64,000 nucleotides of DNA from Acidobacteriota bacterium (GTDB taxonomy: Bacteria > Acidobacteriota > Terriglobia > Acidiferrales > UBA7541): assembly GCA_021818865.1 (NCBI GenBank), contig JAKASX010000004.1, positions 37,684 through 101,683 of the forward strand, read 5' to 3'. Below are positions 36,898 through 46,602 of the stretch, piece after piece. The first letter of the stretch is position 1. Each line of letters starts with the position of its first letter. The notes under the pieces are model-generated. The model searched no databases. It saw nothing but the letters and a program-made list of their open reading frames with translations, and had not been told where the DNA came from. The position numbers and the translations under genes were made by a program.

Positions 36898-36921
36898 GGC
36901 GACGGGCGGCTGCCCGTTGCC
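36898..36921. promoter_or_regulatory. Strong hairpin in the thiolase-lepA divergent region
   Basis: A 10-bp stem with one G-T pair and a GGCT loop (arms 36898-36907 and 36912-36921), about 120 bases before lepA and 90 before the thiolase gene. It could lie in either leader. The remaining gap (36809-37041) shows no gene. Confidence 0.35.
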
Positions 36922-37041
36922 GAGAAAGAAAACTATATACCCGGGCGCGGTGCCGCTCAAATCCATTTTAGCCGGGTCTCGGACGTTGGCCGCGCGACGG
37001 GATTTATGGCACACTCAAAGTTCTGACAGCCATACGAGAGC

Positions 37042-38850
37042 ATGGATCCTCGCTTCATCCGGAATTTCTGTATCATCGCCCATATCGACCACGGCAAATC
37101 CACGCTTGCCGACCGCCTGCTCGAGCTGACGGGCACGCTGAGCGAGCGGGAAATGACCGCGCAGGTGCTCGATTCGATGGACCTCGAGCGCGAGCGCGGC
37201 ATCACCATCAAGGCGAAGACCGTCCGGCTGTCGTATAAGGCGAAAGACGGCCAACTCTACCGGCTGAACCTGATTGATACGCCGGGCCATGTGGATTTCT
37301 CCTACGAAGTTTCCCGCGCTCTTTCGGCCTGCGAAGGCGCGCTGCTCGTCGTGGACGCCAGCCAGGGCGTCGAAGCGCAGACGGTCGCAAACACCTTCCT
37401 GGCCTCGCAGCACGGCCTGACCATCATTCCGGTGATCAACAAAGTTGACCTGCCCGCCGCGCAGCCGGAGCAGGTGAAGCTCCAGATGGAATCCGTGCTC
37501 GCGATTCCAGGTGACGAATCGCTCGAAATCAGCGCGAAAACGGGCCTGGGCGTCGAAGCGGTGCTCGAAGCCGTCGTCTCGCGGATTCCCCCGCCCAAGG
37601 GCTCGGCCGAAGCCCCGCTCCAGGCTCTGATTTTCGATTCCTGGTTCGATTCCTACCGCGGAGCGATCATGCTCGTGCGCGTGATGCAGGGCCAATTGCG
37701 CCGCGGCATGAAAATCCAGCTCTGCGGCGTCGGCCTCGAATCGGAAGTGGAGGAACTCGGCACGCTGGTTCCGAAACCCGTCCCGCTCGACGAACTCGGT
37801 CCGGGCGACGTCGGCTATGTCATTGCCAACATCAAGCGCGTCGCCGAAGCCCGTGTGGGCGATACGATCGTGGATGTGACGCGCCCGGCGCCGCCGCTCG
37901 AAGGCTTCGAGCCGATCAAGCCGATGGTCTTCGCCGGCCTGTTTCCGGTCAATTCGAGCGATTACGAAAACCTGCGCGATGCCCTCGGCAAGCTGCAGCT
38001 CAACGACGCCGCGCTCTTCTACGAGCCGGAAAATTCCACCGCGCTCGGCTTCGGTTTCCGCTGCGGATTTCTGGGCCTGCTCCACATGGACATCGTGCAG
38101 GAGCGGCTCGAGCGCGAATTCAAGCTCGACCTGATCACCACCGCGCCCAGCGTTCGCTACCGCATCGGCCGTCGCGGCGGCGAAACCGTCGAGGTGGATA
38201 ATCCGACGAAATTTCCCCCTCCCTCGGAAATCGAACGGATCGAGGAGCCGGTGCTGCGCGCGGTAATCATCACCGCCGACGATTCGCTCGGCGCGGTGAT
38301 CCAACTCTGCGAGGAAAAGCGCGGCGTGCAGAAAAATATTGAATATCTTTCGCCCACGCGCGTCATGCTCACCTACGAGCTTCCGCTGAACGAAATCGTG
38401 CTGGATTTTTACGACCGGCTGAAAAGCGTTTCGCGCGGCTACGCTTCGCTCGATTACCAGCTCGCGGGCTACCGCGAAGCGGACTTGGTGAAAATGGACA
38501 TTCTGGTGGGCGGCGAGCCGGTGGACGCCCTGGCGGTCGTCTGCCATCGCGAGCAGGCATACGAGCGCGGACGCGAGCTCGTCACGCGGCTGCGGAAACT
38601 GATTCCGCGGCAGATGTTCGAAGTCCCGGTGCAGGCCGCGATCGGTAGCCGCGTGATCGCCCGGGAAAATATCGCGGCGATGCGGAAAAATGTGCTGGCG
38701 AAATGCTACGGCGGCGACATCACCCGCAAGCGCAAGCTTCTCGAAAAACAAAAAGAAGGCAAGAAACGCATGAAGCGCGTCGGCCGCGTGGACATCCCGC
38801 AAGAAGCGTTTTTAGCTGTCCTGAAAGTCGGCGCCGGCGAGGATTCGTAG
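37042..38850 (+). CDS. lepA: Elongation factor 4 (LepA)
   Basis: 602 residues, the normal length. GTPase motifs are G1 [12 protein letters not shown], switch [14 protein letters not shown], and G4 NKVDLP. The LepA-specific C-terminal domain is present (from about residue 490, with [19 protein letters not shown] and [19 protein letters not shown]). LepA acts on the ribosome, assists 30S maturation and may remodel stalled complexes. ATG 37042 follows a weak ribosome-binding site. Convergent with xseA, 44 bases away. Confidence 0.96.
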   Translation: MDPRFIRNFCIIAHIDHGKSTLADRLLELTGTLSEREMTAQVLDSMDLERERGITIKAKTVRLSYKAKDGQLYRLNLIDTPGHVDFSYEVSRALSACEGALLVVDASQGVEAQTVANTFLASQHGLTIIPVINKVDLPAAQPEQVKLQMESVLAIPGDESLEISAKTGLGVEAVLEAVVSRIPPPKGSAEAPLQALIFDSWFDSYRGAIMLVRVMQGQLRRGMKIQLCGVGLESEVEELGTLVPKPVPLDELGPGDVGYVIANIKRVAEARVGDTIVDVTRPAPPLEGFEPIKPMVFAGLFPVNSSDYENLRDALGKLQLNDAALFYEPENSTALGFGFRCGFLGLLHMDIVQERLEREFKLDLITTAPSVRYRIGRRGGETVEVDNPTKFPPPSEIERIEEPVLRAVIITADDSLGAVIQLCEEKRGVQKNIEYLSPTRVMLTYELPLNEIVLDFYDRLKSVSRGYASLDYQLAGYREADLVKMDILVGGEPVDALAVVCHREQAYERGRELVTRLRKLIPRQMFEVPVQAAIGSRVIARENIAAMRKNVLAKCYGGDITRKRKLLEKQKEGKKRMKRVGRVDIPQEAFLAVLKVGAGEDS

Positions 38851-38894
38851 TGCCTCCCATTTCCCGCTGACCTCGCGAAGGCCACTCGGCCCCC

Positions 38895-40271
38895 TTATTG
38901 CCCACCGGGCTCTTTCACTTCTTTGCCGGAAACCACGGCGCCGAGGCGGCCGCGCGCGAGCTGAACGGCGACCGTATCCCCGATGGCCACGCCTTCCAGC
39001 GACCGCAGCAAGCGCCCCGAAGCGTCGTAGCAGATGGCGTAGCCGCGTTCGAGCAGCAGCAATGGACTGCGCTCTTCGAGCTGAACGGAGAGTGCGGCCA
39101 ATCGATGCCGCCGCGCCAGAAAGAACCGTTCGGCGACGCTCGCGAGCCGCTCGCGCCCCTGGGCGATCCGCAGGCGCAAAGCGGCCAATCGAATCCGCAA
39201 GTCAATTCCCGCCAGCCGCCGCTCGAGCGCCAAAACGCGTTCCGCGGTGGTTTTCAGCCGCCGCCGCAACAGATCTGCTTGCGCCAACGAGAGTTCGTCC
39301 ACGCGCTGGCGCCGCTGACGCACCAGGTCCGGCAGCCGGCGAAACGCCGGACTTGCGGCGAGCCGCTGGACCCGGTGACGCCGCTCGAGCAGAGCGTAGC
39401 GCAGCCGCTCGACCATTCGCCGATCGAGTTCGCCGATGTGCCGATCGAATTCCTCTCGCGATTTCACCACGATTTCCGCGGCCGCCGACGGGGTCGGCGC
39501 GCGGAGATCGGCGGCGAAATCGGCGATGGTGAAATCCGTTTCGTGCCCGATGCCGGTGATGACGGGCACGGTGGAAGCGGCGATCGCGCGGGCGACGATT
39601 TCCTCGTTGAAAGCCCACAGGTCCTCGATCGACCCTCCGCCGCGTGCCAAAATCAGCACGTCGGCCAGCCGCTTCTTGTTCAGATAGCGAATCGCCTCGA
39701 CGATTTCCTTGGCCGCGCCTTCGCCCTGCACGCGCACGGGAAACAGAACGACGTGGGCGTTCGGAAACCGCCGCTTGAGCACGCGCAGAACGTCGCGCAC
39801 CGCCGCTCCCGCTGGCGAGGTCACCAGGCCAATTCGCCGCGGCAGCAGTGGCAGCGGTTTCTTGCGCTCGGCGGCGAAAAGGCCCTCGGCTTCTAGGCGC
39901 TGTTTCAACTGCTCGAACGCCAGTTGCAGCGCGCCGAGCCCCACCGGCTCGATGTGCTGCACGTAAATCTGGTATTCGCCGCGCGCTTCGTAGACGCCGA
40001 GCGATCCGCGCACCGTGAGCCGCAAGCCGTCTTCCGGCCGGAATTTCAGGATGCGCGCTTCATTGCGGAAGCAGACGCAGCGCACCTGCGCCCGCTCGTC
40101 CTTCAGCGTGAAGTAGAGATGCCCCGACTGCGCCTGGCGGAAATTCGACACCTCGCCTTCCACCCACAAATCGCGGAATTCGCCTTCGAGAATCGCGCGA
40201 ATCCGCGCCGTCAGCTCGCTCACGCTCAGAATTTCGCGGGTTGGCTGCAAGTTCAGGGCGAATTGCGTCAC
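38895..40271 (-). CDS. xseA: Exodeoxyribonuclease VII large subunit
   Basis: 458 residues from GTG 40271; the long ATG-less extension upstream overlaps the DUF2905 gene and is rejected. The N-terminal OB domain (LSVSELTARIRAILEGEF, VEGEVSNFRQAQSGHLYFTL) leads into the catalytic domain (RIGLVTSPAGAAVRDVLRVL, ILARGGGSIEDLWAFNEE, PVITGIGHETDFTIADFAAD), then long coiled-coil helices. With XseB it degrades single-stranded DNA. xseB is not visible nearby. The start is nine bases after the DUF2905 stop, at the end of the sucCD-ndk run. Confidence 0.92.
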   Translation of the reverse strand: MTQFALNLQPTREILSVSELTARIRAILEGEFRDLWVEGEVSNFRQAQSGHLYFTLKDERAQVRCVCFRNEARILKFRPEDGLRLTVRGSLGVYEARGEYQIYVQHIEPVGLGALQLAFEQLKQRLEAEGLFAAERKKPLPLLPRRIGLVTSPAGAAVRDVLRVLKRRFPNAHVVLFPVRVQGEGAAKEIVEAIRYLNKKRLADVLILARGGGSIEDLWAFNEEIVARAIAASTVPVITGIGHETDFTIADFAADLRAPTPSAAAEIVVKSREEFDRHIGELDRRMVERLRYALLERRHRVQRLAASPAFRRLPDLVRQRRQRVDELSLAQADLLRRRLKTTAERVLALERRLAGIDLRIRLAALRLRIAQGRERLASVAERFFLARRHRLAALSVQLEERSPLLLLERGYAICYDASGRLLRSLEGVAIGDTVAVQLARGRLGAVVSGKEVKEPGGQ

Positions 40272-40279
40272 GTTCGGCT

Positions 40280-40513
40280 CTATCGGCGAAAGGAACTCAC
40301 CAGCCAGAAAATCACCGTCAAGGCCACGCTCAGCACGATGCAGGTAACGATGGGGAAATAGATCGTTGTGTGTCGCCCGTGATAGACGATGTCGCCGGGC
40401 AAATGGCCCAGCCGCATCGGCAGCCGGTTGCCGGCCAGCAGTAACCCGCCCGCGGCGATCAGCACGATCCCCAATACCACCAGCCATCGCCCGGTTTCGC
40501 GCAACGGGTCCAT
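40280..40513 (-). CDS. DUF2905 small membrane protein
   Basis: 77 residues with two hydrophobic segments (WLVVLGIVLIAAGGLLLAG and IVTCIVLSVALTVIFWLV) joined by a loop RLGHLPGDIVYHGRHTTIYFP. The GDI-x-YF pattern and size match DUF2905, a widespread inner-membrane family without known function. ATG 40513. It is tightly coupled to xseA. Confidence 0.85.
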   Translation of the reverse strand: MDPLRETGRWLVVLGIVLIAAGGLLLAGNRLPMRLGHLPGDIVYHGRHTTIYFPIVTCIVLSVALTVIFWLVSSFRR

Positions 40514-40544
40514 AGTGTGGCCATTGTAACGCGAAGCAGGGTGG

Positions 40545-40586
40545 CAGGGTGGGTAGCCACGACACGCTTTTCGTGCCGCGGCCCTT
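40545..40586. repeat. Dispersed CCACGACACG hairpin repeat (copy 1)
   Basis: CCACGACACG-CTTTT-CGTGCCGCGG around 40557-40582 pairs in 8 of 10 positions. The same sequence with a perfect stem occurs at 50896-50922, so this is a repeated element lying between ndk and DUF2905. Confidence 0.5.
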
Positions 40587-40602
40587 CTGTGGGGCCCGAG
40601 CG

Positions 40603-41022
40603 TCAGATCAACTGCCGGCCTGAGAAAAAGTAGCTCAATTCAAACGCGGCCGTTTCCGGCGCGTCCGAGCCGTGCGTGCAATTGTTCTGGATGCTGGTGC
40701 CGTAAAGCTTGCGCAGCGTATTCGGCGCGGCTTTCGCTGGGTCGGTCGCGCCCATCAATTCGCGCCACCTCGAAATCGCGCCGTCCGCTTCGAGCGCCAG
40801 AATCACCACTTTGCCCGAACTCATGAAGCTGGTGAGGTCGCCGAAAAAGGGCTTGCCGCGATGCACCGCGTAAAAACCCTCCGCTTCCTCCTTGGTCAGC
40901 CGGCGCGATTCAATCGCCACGATTTGAAAGCCGGCCTCATGAATCCGCGAAAGGATGTCGCCGTGCAGCCCGCGCGCCACGGCGTCGGGTTTGATGATGG
41001 CAAGAGTGCGTTCTTTGGCCAC
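40603..41022 (-). CDS. ndk: Nucleoside diphosphate kinase
   Basis: 139 residues from GTG 41022, which has AAGGAGA upstream. The N-terminus ERTLAIIKPDAVARGLHGDI, the GRKPFF-like RGKPFFGDLTSFM segment, and the active-site His in NCTHGSDAPETAAFELSYFF are all present. The enzyme transfers phosphate from ATP to other nucleoside diphosphates. It follows sucD, whose succinyl-CoA synthetase reaction can make GTP or ATP; pairing of the two genes is common. Confidence 0.95.
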   Translation of the reverse strand: MAKERTLAIIKPDAVARGLHGDILSRIHEAGFQIVAIESRRLTKEEAEGFYAVHRGKPFFGDLTSFMSSGKVVILALEADGAISRWRELMGATDPAKAAPNTLRKLYGTSIQNNCTHGSDAPETAAFELSYFFSGRQLI

Positions 41023-41086
41023 GTTCTCAATCTCCTTCGGTTGAGGGTGCGATAGTTACGGGCGGGTGATTGCCGGCCCGCTGGTG

Positions 41087-41971
41087 TCACGATTTCGCTG
41101 CCAGGCCCAACGCGCCGGCCACGGTGCGGCCCAAATCGGCCGGGCTCTGCACGGTGTGAATGCCCGCGGCCCGCATCGCCTCGTATTTTTCGCGCGCGGT
41201 TCCTTGTCCGCCGGTGATGATGGCGCCGGCGTGGCCCATGCGCCGGCCGGGCGGCGCGGTTTGGCCCGCGACGAACCCCACCACCGGTTTGCGCACGTTC
41301 TGGCGAACGAATTCCGCTGCCACTTCCTCGGCGTTCCCGCCGATTTCGCCGATCATCAGAATCGCCTGCGTTTCCGGATCGTCATTAAACAGCCGCAGCG
41401 CATCCAAAAAATTCGTGCCGATGATCGGATCGCCCCCGATGCCGATGCACGTGGATTGTCCGATGCCTAGCCGCGTAAGCTGGTCCACGGCTTCGTACGT
41501 GAGCGTCCCGCTGCGGCTGATGACGCCCACGTGCCCGGGCTGGTGAATGTGGCCCGGCATGATGCCCATTTTCGCTTTTCCCGGACTGATGATGCCCGGG
41601 CAATTCGGCCCGATGAGCCGCGTGCGCCCGGAACGCAGCGCCGCGGCCACGCGCACCATGTCGAGCGTGGGAATCCCTTCGGTGATGCAGACGGCCAGCG
41701 CCAGCCCGGCGTCGATCGCTTCGAGCACCGCGTCGGCCGCAAATGGCGGCGGCACGAAAACGATGCTCGCCGTCGCGCCCGTTTCCTTCACGGCTGCGGC
41801 AACGGTGTCGAACACCGGCCGGTCCAGATGCGTCGTTCCGCCTTTGCCGGGCGTCACGCCGCCCACCACTTGCGTGCCGTATTCGATCATCTGCTGTGAG
41901 TGGAAACTGGCCTCGCGGCCGGTGAATCCCTGAACGATTACCCGAGTTTTGTCGTCAATGAGAACGCTCAT
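41087..41971 (-). CDS. sucD: Succinyl-CoA synthetase, alpha subunit
   Basis: 294 residues from ATG 41971, 24 bases after the sucC stop. The Rossmann start [20 protein letters not shown], the CoA-binding region [18 protein letters not shown], and the phosphorylated His in [11 protein letters not shown] are intact. With SucC it interconverts succinyl-CoA and succinate with ATP or GTP formation in the citric acid cycle. Confidence 0.95.
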   Translation of the reverse strand: MSVLIDDKTRVIVQGFTGREASFHSQQMIEYGTQVVGGVTPGKGGTTHLDRPVFDTVAAAVKETGATASIVFVPPPFAADAVLEAIDAGLALAVCITEGIPTLDMVRVAAALRSGRTRLIGPNCPGIISPGKAKMGIMPGHIHQPGHVGVISRSGTLTYEAVDQLTRLGIGQSTCIGIGGDPIIGTNFLDALRLFNDDPETQAILMIGEIGGNAEEVAAEFVRQNVRKPVVGFVAGQTAPPGRRMGHAGAIITGGQGTAREKYEAMRAAGIHTVQSPADLGRTVAGALGLAAKS

Positions 41972-41995
41972 ACGATTTTTCCGGAAAAATCCGTT

Positions 41996-43159
41996 TCAGG
42001 CCGACGCCAGCCGTACCGCCTTTTCCGCGCCGTCCTTCATTCCCTCGGCCACGGTGAAATTCAGGCCGGATTCCTGCAAGATCTGCCGTCCGCGCTCGAC
42101 GTTCGTGCCTTCCATGCGCACCACGATCGGCACCTGCAGCGAAAGCTCGCGCGCGGCGTTCACCACGCCCGTGGCGAGCACGTCGCAGCGCAAAATGCCG
42201 CCGAAAATGTTGATGAAAACCGCGCGGACGTTGGGGTCGCTGGTGAGGATGCGAAACGCGCTCTTTACCTGGTCGGCGGAAGCGCCGCCGCCCACGTCGA
42301 GGAAATTCGCCGGGCTGCCGCCGGAAAGCTGGATGATGTCCATCGTCGCCATCGCGAGTCCCGCGCCGTTCACCATGCAGCCAACGTTGCCGTCCAGCTT
42401 GATGTAATTCAGCTTCGATTTCGACGCTTCCACTTCGAGCGGCGCTTCCTCGTCGAGGTCGCGCAACTCCGCGAGTTCGGGATGGCGATAGAGCGCGTTG
42501 TCGTCGAAATTCATTTTCGCGTCGAGCGCCACCAGCCGCCCGTCGCCGGTCACGATGCACGGATTGATTTCCACGAGCGACGCGTCGGTATCCACGAATG
42601 CGCGGTAGATGCCGGAAAGCAGTTTGACGGCCTGCCCGATGAGTTCCGGCGCGAGGCCCAGCGCAAACGCGATTTTCCGCGCTTGAAACGCCTGCAATCC
42701 GAAACCCGGCGCGATCGCCTCGCGCAAAATCGCTTCCGGTTTCTCCTTCGCCACTTCCTCGATTTCCATGCCGCCTGCCGCGCTGGCCATCAGCACGGGT
42801 CCGGCCGCGGCGCGATCCACCAGCAAGCCCAGATAAATTTCCCTCCGGATGTCGAGCCCTTCCTCGACCAGCAATTTGTGGACGACGCGGCCCTCGGCGC
42901 CCGTTTGCGGCGTCACTAACCGCTTGCCGAGTATTTCGTTCGCGATGCGTTCGGCGTCCTCGGGCGAACGCGCCAGTTTCACGCCGCCCGCTTTGCCGCG
43001 GCCGCCGGCGTGAATTTGCGCCTTCACCACCACGCGGCTTGTCCCCAGCCGCTCGGCGACCGCCCGCGCCTGTTCGCCGGTCGTGGCGAGCTGCCCGCGC
43101 GGAATCGCCACGCCGTGTTTCGAGAGAATCTGTTTGGCTTGATATTCGTGGATCTTCAT
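41996..43159 (-). CDS. sucC: Succinyl-CoA synthetase, beta subunit
   Basis: 387 residues from ATG 43159; the open frame extends further upstream only as an antisense overlap with trpD. ATP-grasp features are visible: [59 protein letters not shown], and [17 protein letters not shown]. SucC binds the nucleotide and succinate. It is first in the run sucC-sucD-ndk-DUF2905-xseA and is divergent from trpD. Confidence 0.95.
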   Translation of the reverse strand: MKIHEYQAKQILSKHGVAIPRGQLATTGEQARAVAERLGTSRVVVKAQIHAGGRGKAGGVKLARSPEDAERIANEILGKRLVTPQTGAEGRVVHKLLVEEGLDIRREIYLGLLVDRAAAGPVLMASAAGGMEIEEVAKEKPEAILREAIAPGFGLQAFQARKIAFALGLAPELIGQAVKLLSGIYRAFVDTDASLVEINPCIVTGDGRLVALDAKMNFDDNALYRHPELAELRDLDEEAPLEVEASKSKLNYIKLDGNVGCMVNGAGLAMATMDIIQLSGGSPANFLDVGGGASADQVKSAFRILTSDPNVRAVFINIFGGILRCDVLATGVVNAARELSLQVPIVVRMEGTNVERGRQILQESGLNFTVAEGMKDGAEKAVRLASA

Positions 43160-43243
43160 GATTGAAGCGCCGATGCTACAATCTGACGCGAAAGGCCCGA
43201 GTTTACTCGCAATGCGAAGAATGGGCAAGGCGACCACACCAAC

Positions 43244-44269
43244 GTGCTGAACGAAGCGCTCGAAACTCTTGTTCGCGGCGGGCATTTGAATTCCGCTCAG
43301 GCCGAGTCGGCGATGGAGCAGATTCTGGCCGGGGAAGCGACCGACGCGCAGATCGCCGGACTTCTGGTGGCGCTGCGGATGAACGGCGAAACGGCGGAAG
43401 AACTCGTCGGTTTCGCGCGAGCGATGCGGCGTCACTCGCGTCCGTTGTTTCCCGAGGGCCATGTTCCCGATCTCGGCGTCGTTGTGGATACGTGCGGAAC
43501 GGGAGGCGATGCTTCGGGAACGTTCAACATTTCCACCGCCGCCGCGTTCGTCGTAGCGGGCGCCGGCGTGCGCGTGGCCAAGCACGGCAACCGCTCGATC
43601 AGTTCCCGTTGCGGTTCGGCGGATGTCCTCGAGGCACTGGGAATCAATCCCGAACACGAACTGGAACTCGCCGGCCGTGCGATCGAGCAGGTGGGCATCG
43701 GATTCCTGTTCGCTCCGGCGGCTCATCCGGCGATGAAACACGCCATGCGCGCGCGGCGCGATCTGCGCCTGCGCACCGTTTTCAATCTGCTCGGTCCGCT
43801 AACCAACCCGGCGGGAGCTTCGGCTCAGGTCGCCGGCGTCTTTTCGGCGGAATTTGCCGAACGCATGGCGCGGGCGCTCGGCGAATTGGGAGTTCAACGC
43901 GCGTTCGTCGTTCACGGGCGCGACGGTCTCGATGAAATCTCGCTTTCCGGGCCGACGTTCGTCGCGGAACTCATCTCGGGGACCGTGCGCACCTACGAAG
44001 TGACGCCGGAGGATTTCGGCTTGGCGCGCGCGCCGCTAGCCGCGCTCGCTGGCGGCGACGCCGCCGAGAATGCCGCGATCGTTCGCGCCGTGCTGGCCGC
44101 CGAACGCAGCCCGCGGCGCGACGCCGTGCTCATGAACGCTTCCGCCGCGCTCGTGGCCGCTGGCCGTGCGGCCGATTTTCGCGCAGGGGCGGTCGTCGCG
44201 GCCGAATCGATAGACTCCGGTGCGGCAGCCAGCAAACTCGATTCGCTCGCCCGCTTCGTCTCTACCTGA
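43244..44269 (+). CDS. trpD: Anthranilate phosphoribosyltransferase
   Basis: 341 residues from GTG 43244. TrpD motifs: [19 protein letters not shown] (the phosphoribosyl pyrophosphate-binding glycine loop), [20 protein letters not shown], and [14 protein letters not shown]. The enzyme joins anthranilate to phosphoribosyl pyrophosphate, the step after trpE-trpG, which lie 3 kb away on the other strand. It converges on the deiodinase homologue gene with 43 bases between stops. Confidence 0.94.
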   Translation: MLNEALETLVRGGHLNSAQAESAMEQILAGEATDAQIAGLLVALRMNGETAEELVGFARAMRRHSRPLFPEGHVPDLGVVVDTCGTGGDASGTFNISTAAAFVVAGAGVRVAKHGNRSISSRCGSADVLEALGINPEHELELAGRAIEQVGIGFLFAPAAHPAMKHAMRARRDLRLRTVFNLLGPLTNPAGASAQVAGVFSAEFAERMARALGELGVQRAFVVHGRDGLDEISLSGPTFVAELISGTVRTYEVTPEDFGLARAPLAALAGGDAAENAAIVRAVLAAERSPRRDAVLMNASAALVAAGRAADFRAGAVVAAESIDSGAAASKLDSLARFVST

Positions 44270-44295
44270 ACCGCGATTCTCGTTGCGAAGGACGG

Positions 44296-44311
44296 TCGCG
44301 ACCGGTCGCGA
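44296..44311. other. Perfect 16-bp palindrome between convergent genes
   Basis: TCGCGACCGGTCGCGA spans 44296-44311 in the 43-base gap between the trpD stop and the stop of the deiodinase homologue. It has no spacer and no T-run, so it is a poor intrinsic terminator and may be a protein-binding site. Confidence 0.4.
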
Positions 44312-44312
44312 A

Positions 44313-45068
44313 CTAAGGCGCCACTGAACCCGCGGCCGCGGCGGACGCCTGCGGGAATCGCCGTGCCAGCCACGCACGTGCCTGCGAGGGGTGGTAATCA
44401 AAGGGACCGAGCCCGCCCATATACACGATTTTGCCGGCGCGATTGATGATGTAAATCCGCTCGGGCCACGCCGCGTAGGTGTGATCGGCGGCGTTGCTCA
44501 TGGGATCCACGCCCATGGGAATCGGGAAGTGGAAGCGATGGATGAAATCGTTCGCGATGGCCAGCCGCTGCGCGAGCGTCGTCGGCTGCGGATAACAGAT
44601 GCCCTGATCCACGTTGGATTTCATCTGCCATTCGTTCTGCGGATGCGCTTCGCGAATGTAGACGGTGAGGAACGTCGCCCGGTCCTTATATTCGTTGTAG
44701 ATGTTGACGAGATTTCCAATCTCGCGGCGGAACGGCGGTCAAGTGTAGCTGCCGAAAATCAGCACCAGCGGCCGTTTGCCGATGACATCGTGCAGGTGGA
44801 ACGTGTGCTTGCCGTCGAGCGAATAGAGCCGCGCGTCGGGAGCGCGGTCACCCACGCGCAAATTGCCTTCGCGCATTTCGGGCAGCGCGTAGCGCAAAAA
44901 ACCGTAAATATCTTTTGGGCCGCCGATGAAATGAAGCAGAAGCAAAAACACCACGAGAAGCAAGCCCGCAACGCTACCGCCCAGCCAGAGCCAGATGCGT
45001 CTTCCGCCGCGTTTGCCGTTTTTGGACAACCCAGACCCCACGCCCGAATTGCCGCCGTTCCCCGTCAC
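44313..45068 (-). CDS. Iodothyronine-deiodinase-family selenoprotein (in-frame TGA read as Sec)
   Basis: An ordinary gene call would stop at the TGA at 44739-44741. Reading through it gives one continuous frame of 251 residues from GTG 45068, with Sec at position 110. Downstream starts (GTG 45041) are possible. An N-terminal membrane anchor (WLWLGGSVAGLLLVVFLLLL) precedes a thioredoxin-fold domain. The core RPLVLIFGSYT-Sec-PPFRRE matches animal deiodinases (NFGSCTUPPF). Other family residues follow: VYIREAHPQNEW, LAQRLAIA, GVDPMSNAADHTYAAWPER, IYIINRAGKIVYMG and GPFDYHPSQARAWL. The anchor plus single domain matches deiodinase architecture. Deiodinases reduce carbon-iodine bonds; the bacterial substrate is unknown. 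AsmA-family gene upstream; trpD converges. Confidence 0.87.
44708..44724 (-). promoter_or_regulatory. Bacterial SECIS-like hairpin
   Basis: On the minus strand CGAGATT (44724-44718), loop GGA (44717-44715), AATCTCG (44714-44708) form a perfect 7-bp stem, extended by one G-T pair. The loop begins 21 bases after the TGA and its first base is G. Bacterial SECIS elements are stem-loops just after the UGA with a G early in the apical loop, about 16-37 bases away; this fits. Confidence 0.7.
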
Positions 45069-45210
45069 GCCAACCGGCAGAACGGCCCGAGTGGCTTGGC
45101 ATAGTACAAGCGAACGGCTGCCGAAGCAACGTCCAAATTGCGCGCCCAGCTGCTGCGAAAGCCAGCTGCTTTTCACGGCGCGCCGCGAACTCGTGGCGCC
45201 GGTGGTGCGG

Positions 45211-46566
45211 TTAGTGCTGCGGCTGCTTCTGTTGCGTTTTCTTTTTGCCCAAGAGTCCGCCCAGAATTCCGCCAATTCCGCCCGATTGCTGTTTCTGCTT
45301 CGGATTTGTGAATTGTTGAATCACCGAACCGACTGCCGTTCCCACGGCCGAGCCGCTCAGGTCGGGCACGATTTTCGGATGCGCCGTTGTGCCCTCGATG
45401 CGAAGCGGCAATCCTCCTCCGCCTTGCTGACTCAGAATTGGCAGGCGAACGAGCTGCGCGATCGGACTCGATCCGGCCAGCTTGGCCACCAGACGGAAAT
45501 TCAACGCGTTGTTCGCGCCCACGGTCCCGGAACCGGTGAGTGTGCCGAGGATGGGAATGATGACGTTCAGGTTGCTTGCCTCCAGGCCGTTGGGCGTGTA
45601 GCGCAGATCGGAACTGGCGACTTGAACCAGCGTGTCGTTTCCCGTTGCCGCGTTCGCGGTGCCGAGCGCGCGCGCCAATTCGCCCGCTAGGCTGAATCCG
45701 GCGAGGCGCACGTTCGTCAGCTTCACGGGACCGGAAGTCACCAGGCGCTCGAACGGCCCGTGCAGGTCGAGATTGGCTTGAATCGTTCCGCCTTTCAGCG
45801 AGGAGCCTTGTGGCAAACCGTAGCCGAGAACGGCAAGCAAATTCTGAACGTCTTCGGAGGGAACGTTGTTGACGTTCAACTGTCCCTGGAACGGCAAACG
45901 TCCCGCTTCGCTCTCGGCGACGGGACCGACGTTGGCCTTCAGGTGGATCGTGCCGTGGCCAGGCGTATCGGCGTCGAACGTGAGCGGAAAAGGTGCGGTG
46001 GGTGAGATTTGGCTCGCGCTGATATTGACGTCCACGTAGGCGAGCCGCGTAGGCTGGCCGGCGCGCCCGAAGGCAATCGTGCCGTTCGTGATCGCCATCT
46101 GTCCCACGGAAAAGCCCTGCAGGCCGGAATTGGTTGAAGGGTCCGCCGGCGCCGGGGCCGCCGCGGCCGAGCCGCCAAGCGAATCAAAATTCCAATTGCC
46201 TTGCGCCGTCCGCAGCAGTTGTACTTGTGGGCTGGCGATCGTCAGCGAATGCACCTCCAGCCGGCGCGAAAAAATCAGCGGCTCGAGAGCGATGCCGACC
46301 GCCAGCGATTTCGCGGTCAAAAATGGCTGCTGGCTGTAGGTAGGATCGTCGGAAATGGAAATGCGGTTGGCGACGAGGCTGCCTTGCAAAATCGAAACGC
46401 GTAAATGGCCGATTTCCACCTTACGATGCAGCATCGAGCCGAGCGCCTGCTCGATTTGTGGACGAAACGTATCGGCGTTCACGAAAAACGGCGTAATGAC
46501 GATCGCAGCGACGATTAAGGCCAAAACGATGCCCAAAATGAGCAGGAATCTGTGCTTTTTTGCCAT
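45211..46566 (-). CDS. AsmA-family protein
   Basis: 451 residues from ATG 46566. A basic N-terminus and one membrane helix (FLLILGIVLALIVAAIVITP) precede an AsmA-type domain with FRPQIEQALGSMLHRKVEIGHLR, LEVHSLTIASPQVQLLR and the C-terminal repeat region GNNALNFRLVAKL. The tail is Gln/Gly/Lys-rich (GGIGGILGGLLGKKKTQQKQ). AsmA-like proteins are periplasm-facing bridges linked to lipid transport to the outer membrane. The gene is upstream of the deiodinase homologue, 142 bases away, and may share its transcript. Confidence 0.82.
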   Translation of the reverse strand: MAKKHRFLLILGIVLALIVAAIVITPFFVNADTFRPQIEQALGSMLHRKVEIGHLRVSILQGSLVANRISISDDPTYSQQPFLTAKSLAVGIALEPLIFSRRLEVHSLTIASPQVQLLRTAQGNWNFDSLGGSAAAAPAPADPSTNSGLQGFSVGQMAITNGTIAFGRAGQPTRLAYVDVNISASQISPTAPFPLTFDADTPGHGTIHLKANVGPVAESEAGRLPFQGQLNVNNVPSEDVQNLLAVLGYGLPQGSSLKGGTIQANLDLHGPFERLVTSGPVKLTNVRLAGFSLAGELARALGTANAATGNDTLVQVASSDLRYTPNGLEASNLNVIIPILGTLTGSGTVGANNALNFRLVAKLAGSSPIAQLVRLPILSQQGGGGLPLRIEGTTAHPKIVPDLSGSAVGTAVGSVIQQFTNPKQKQQSGGIGGILGGLLGKKKTQQKQPQH

Positions 46567-46602
46567 GGGCGCCCCCGTCTAGGAATTGAATTGCCGGTTG
46601 CC

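Noticed and set aside
44739..44741. The TGA as a sequencing error or a pseudogene mutation
   Set aside because: The frame and family residues are intact on both sides and the TGA is at the exact Sec position. An error there by chance is unlikely, though raw reads should be checked.
44739..45275. A separate 178-residue protein ending at the TGA, with a second 103-residue gene after it
   Set aside because: The two halves form one deiodinase-family protein in the same frame, with a SECIS-like hairpin after the TGA. The split is an artefact of reading TGA as stop.
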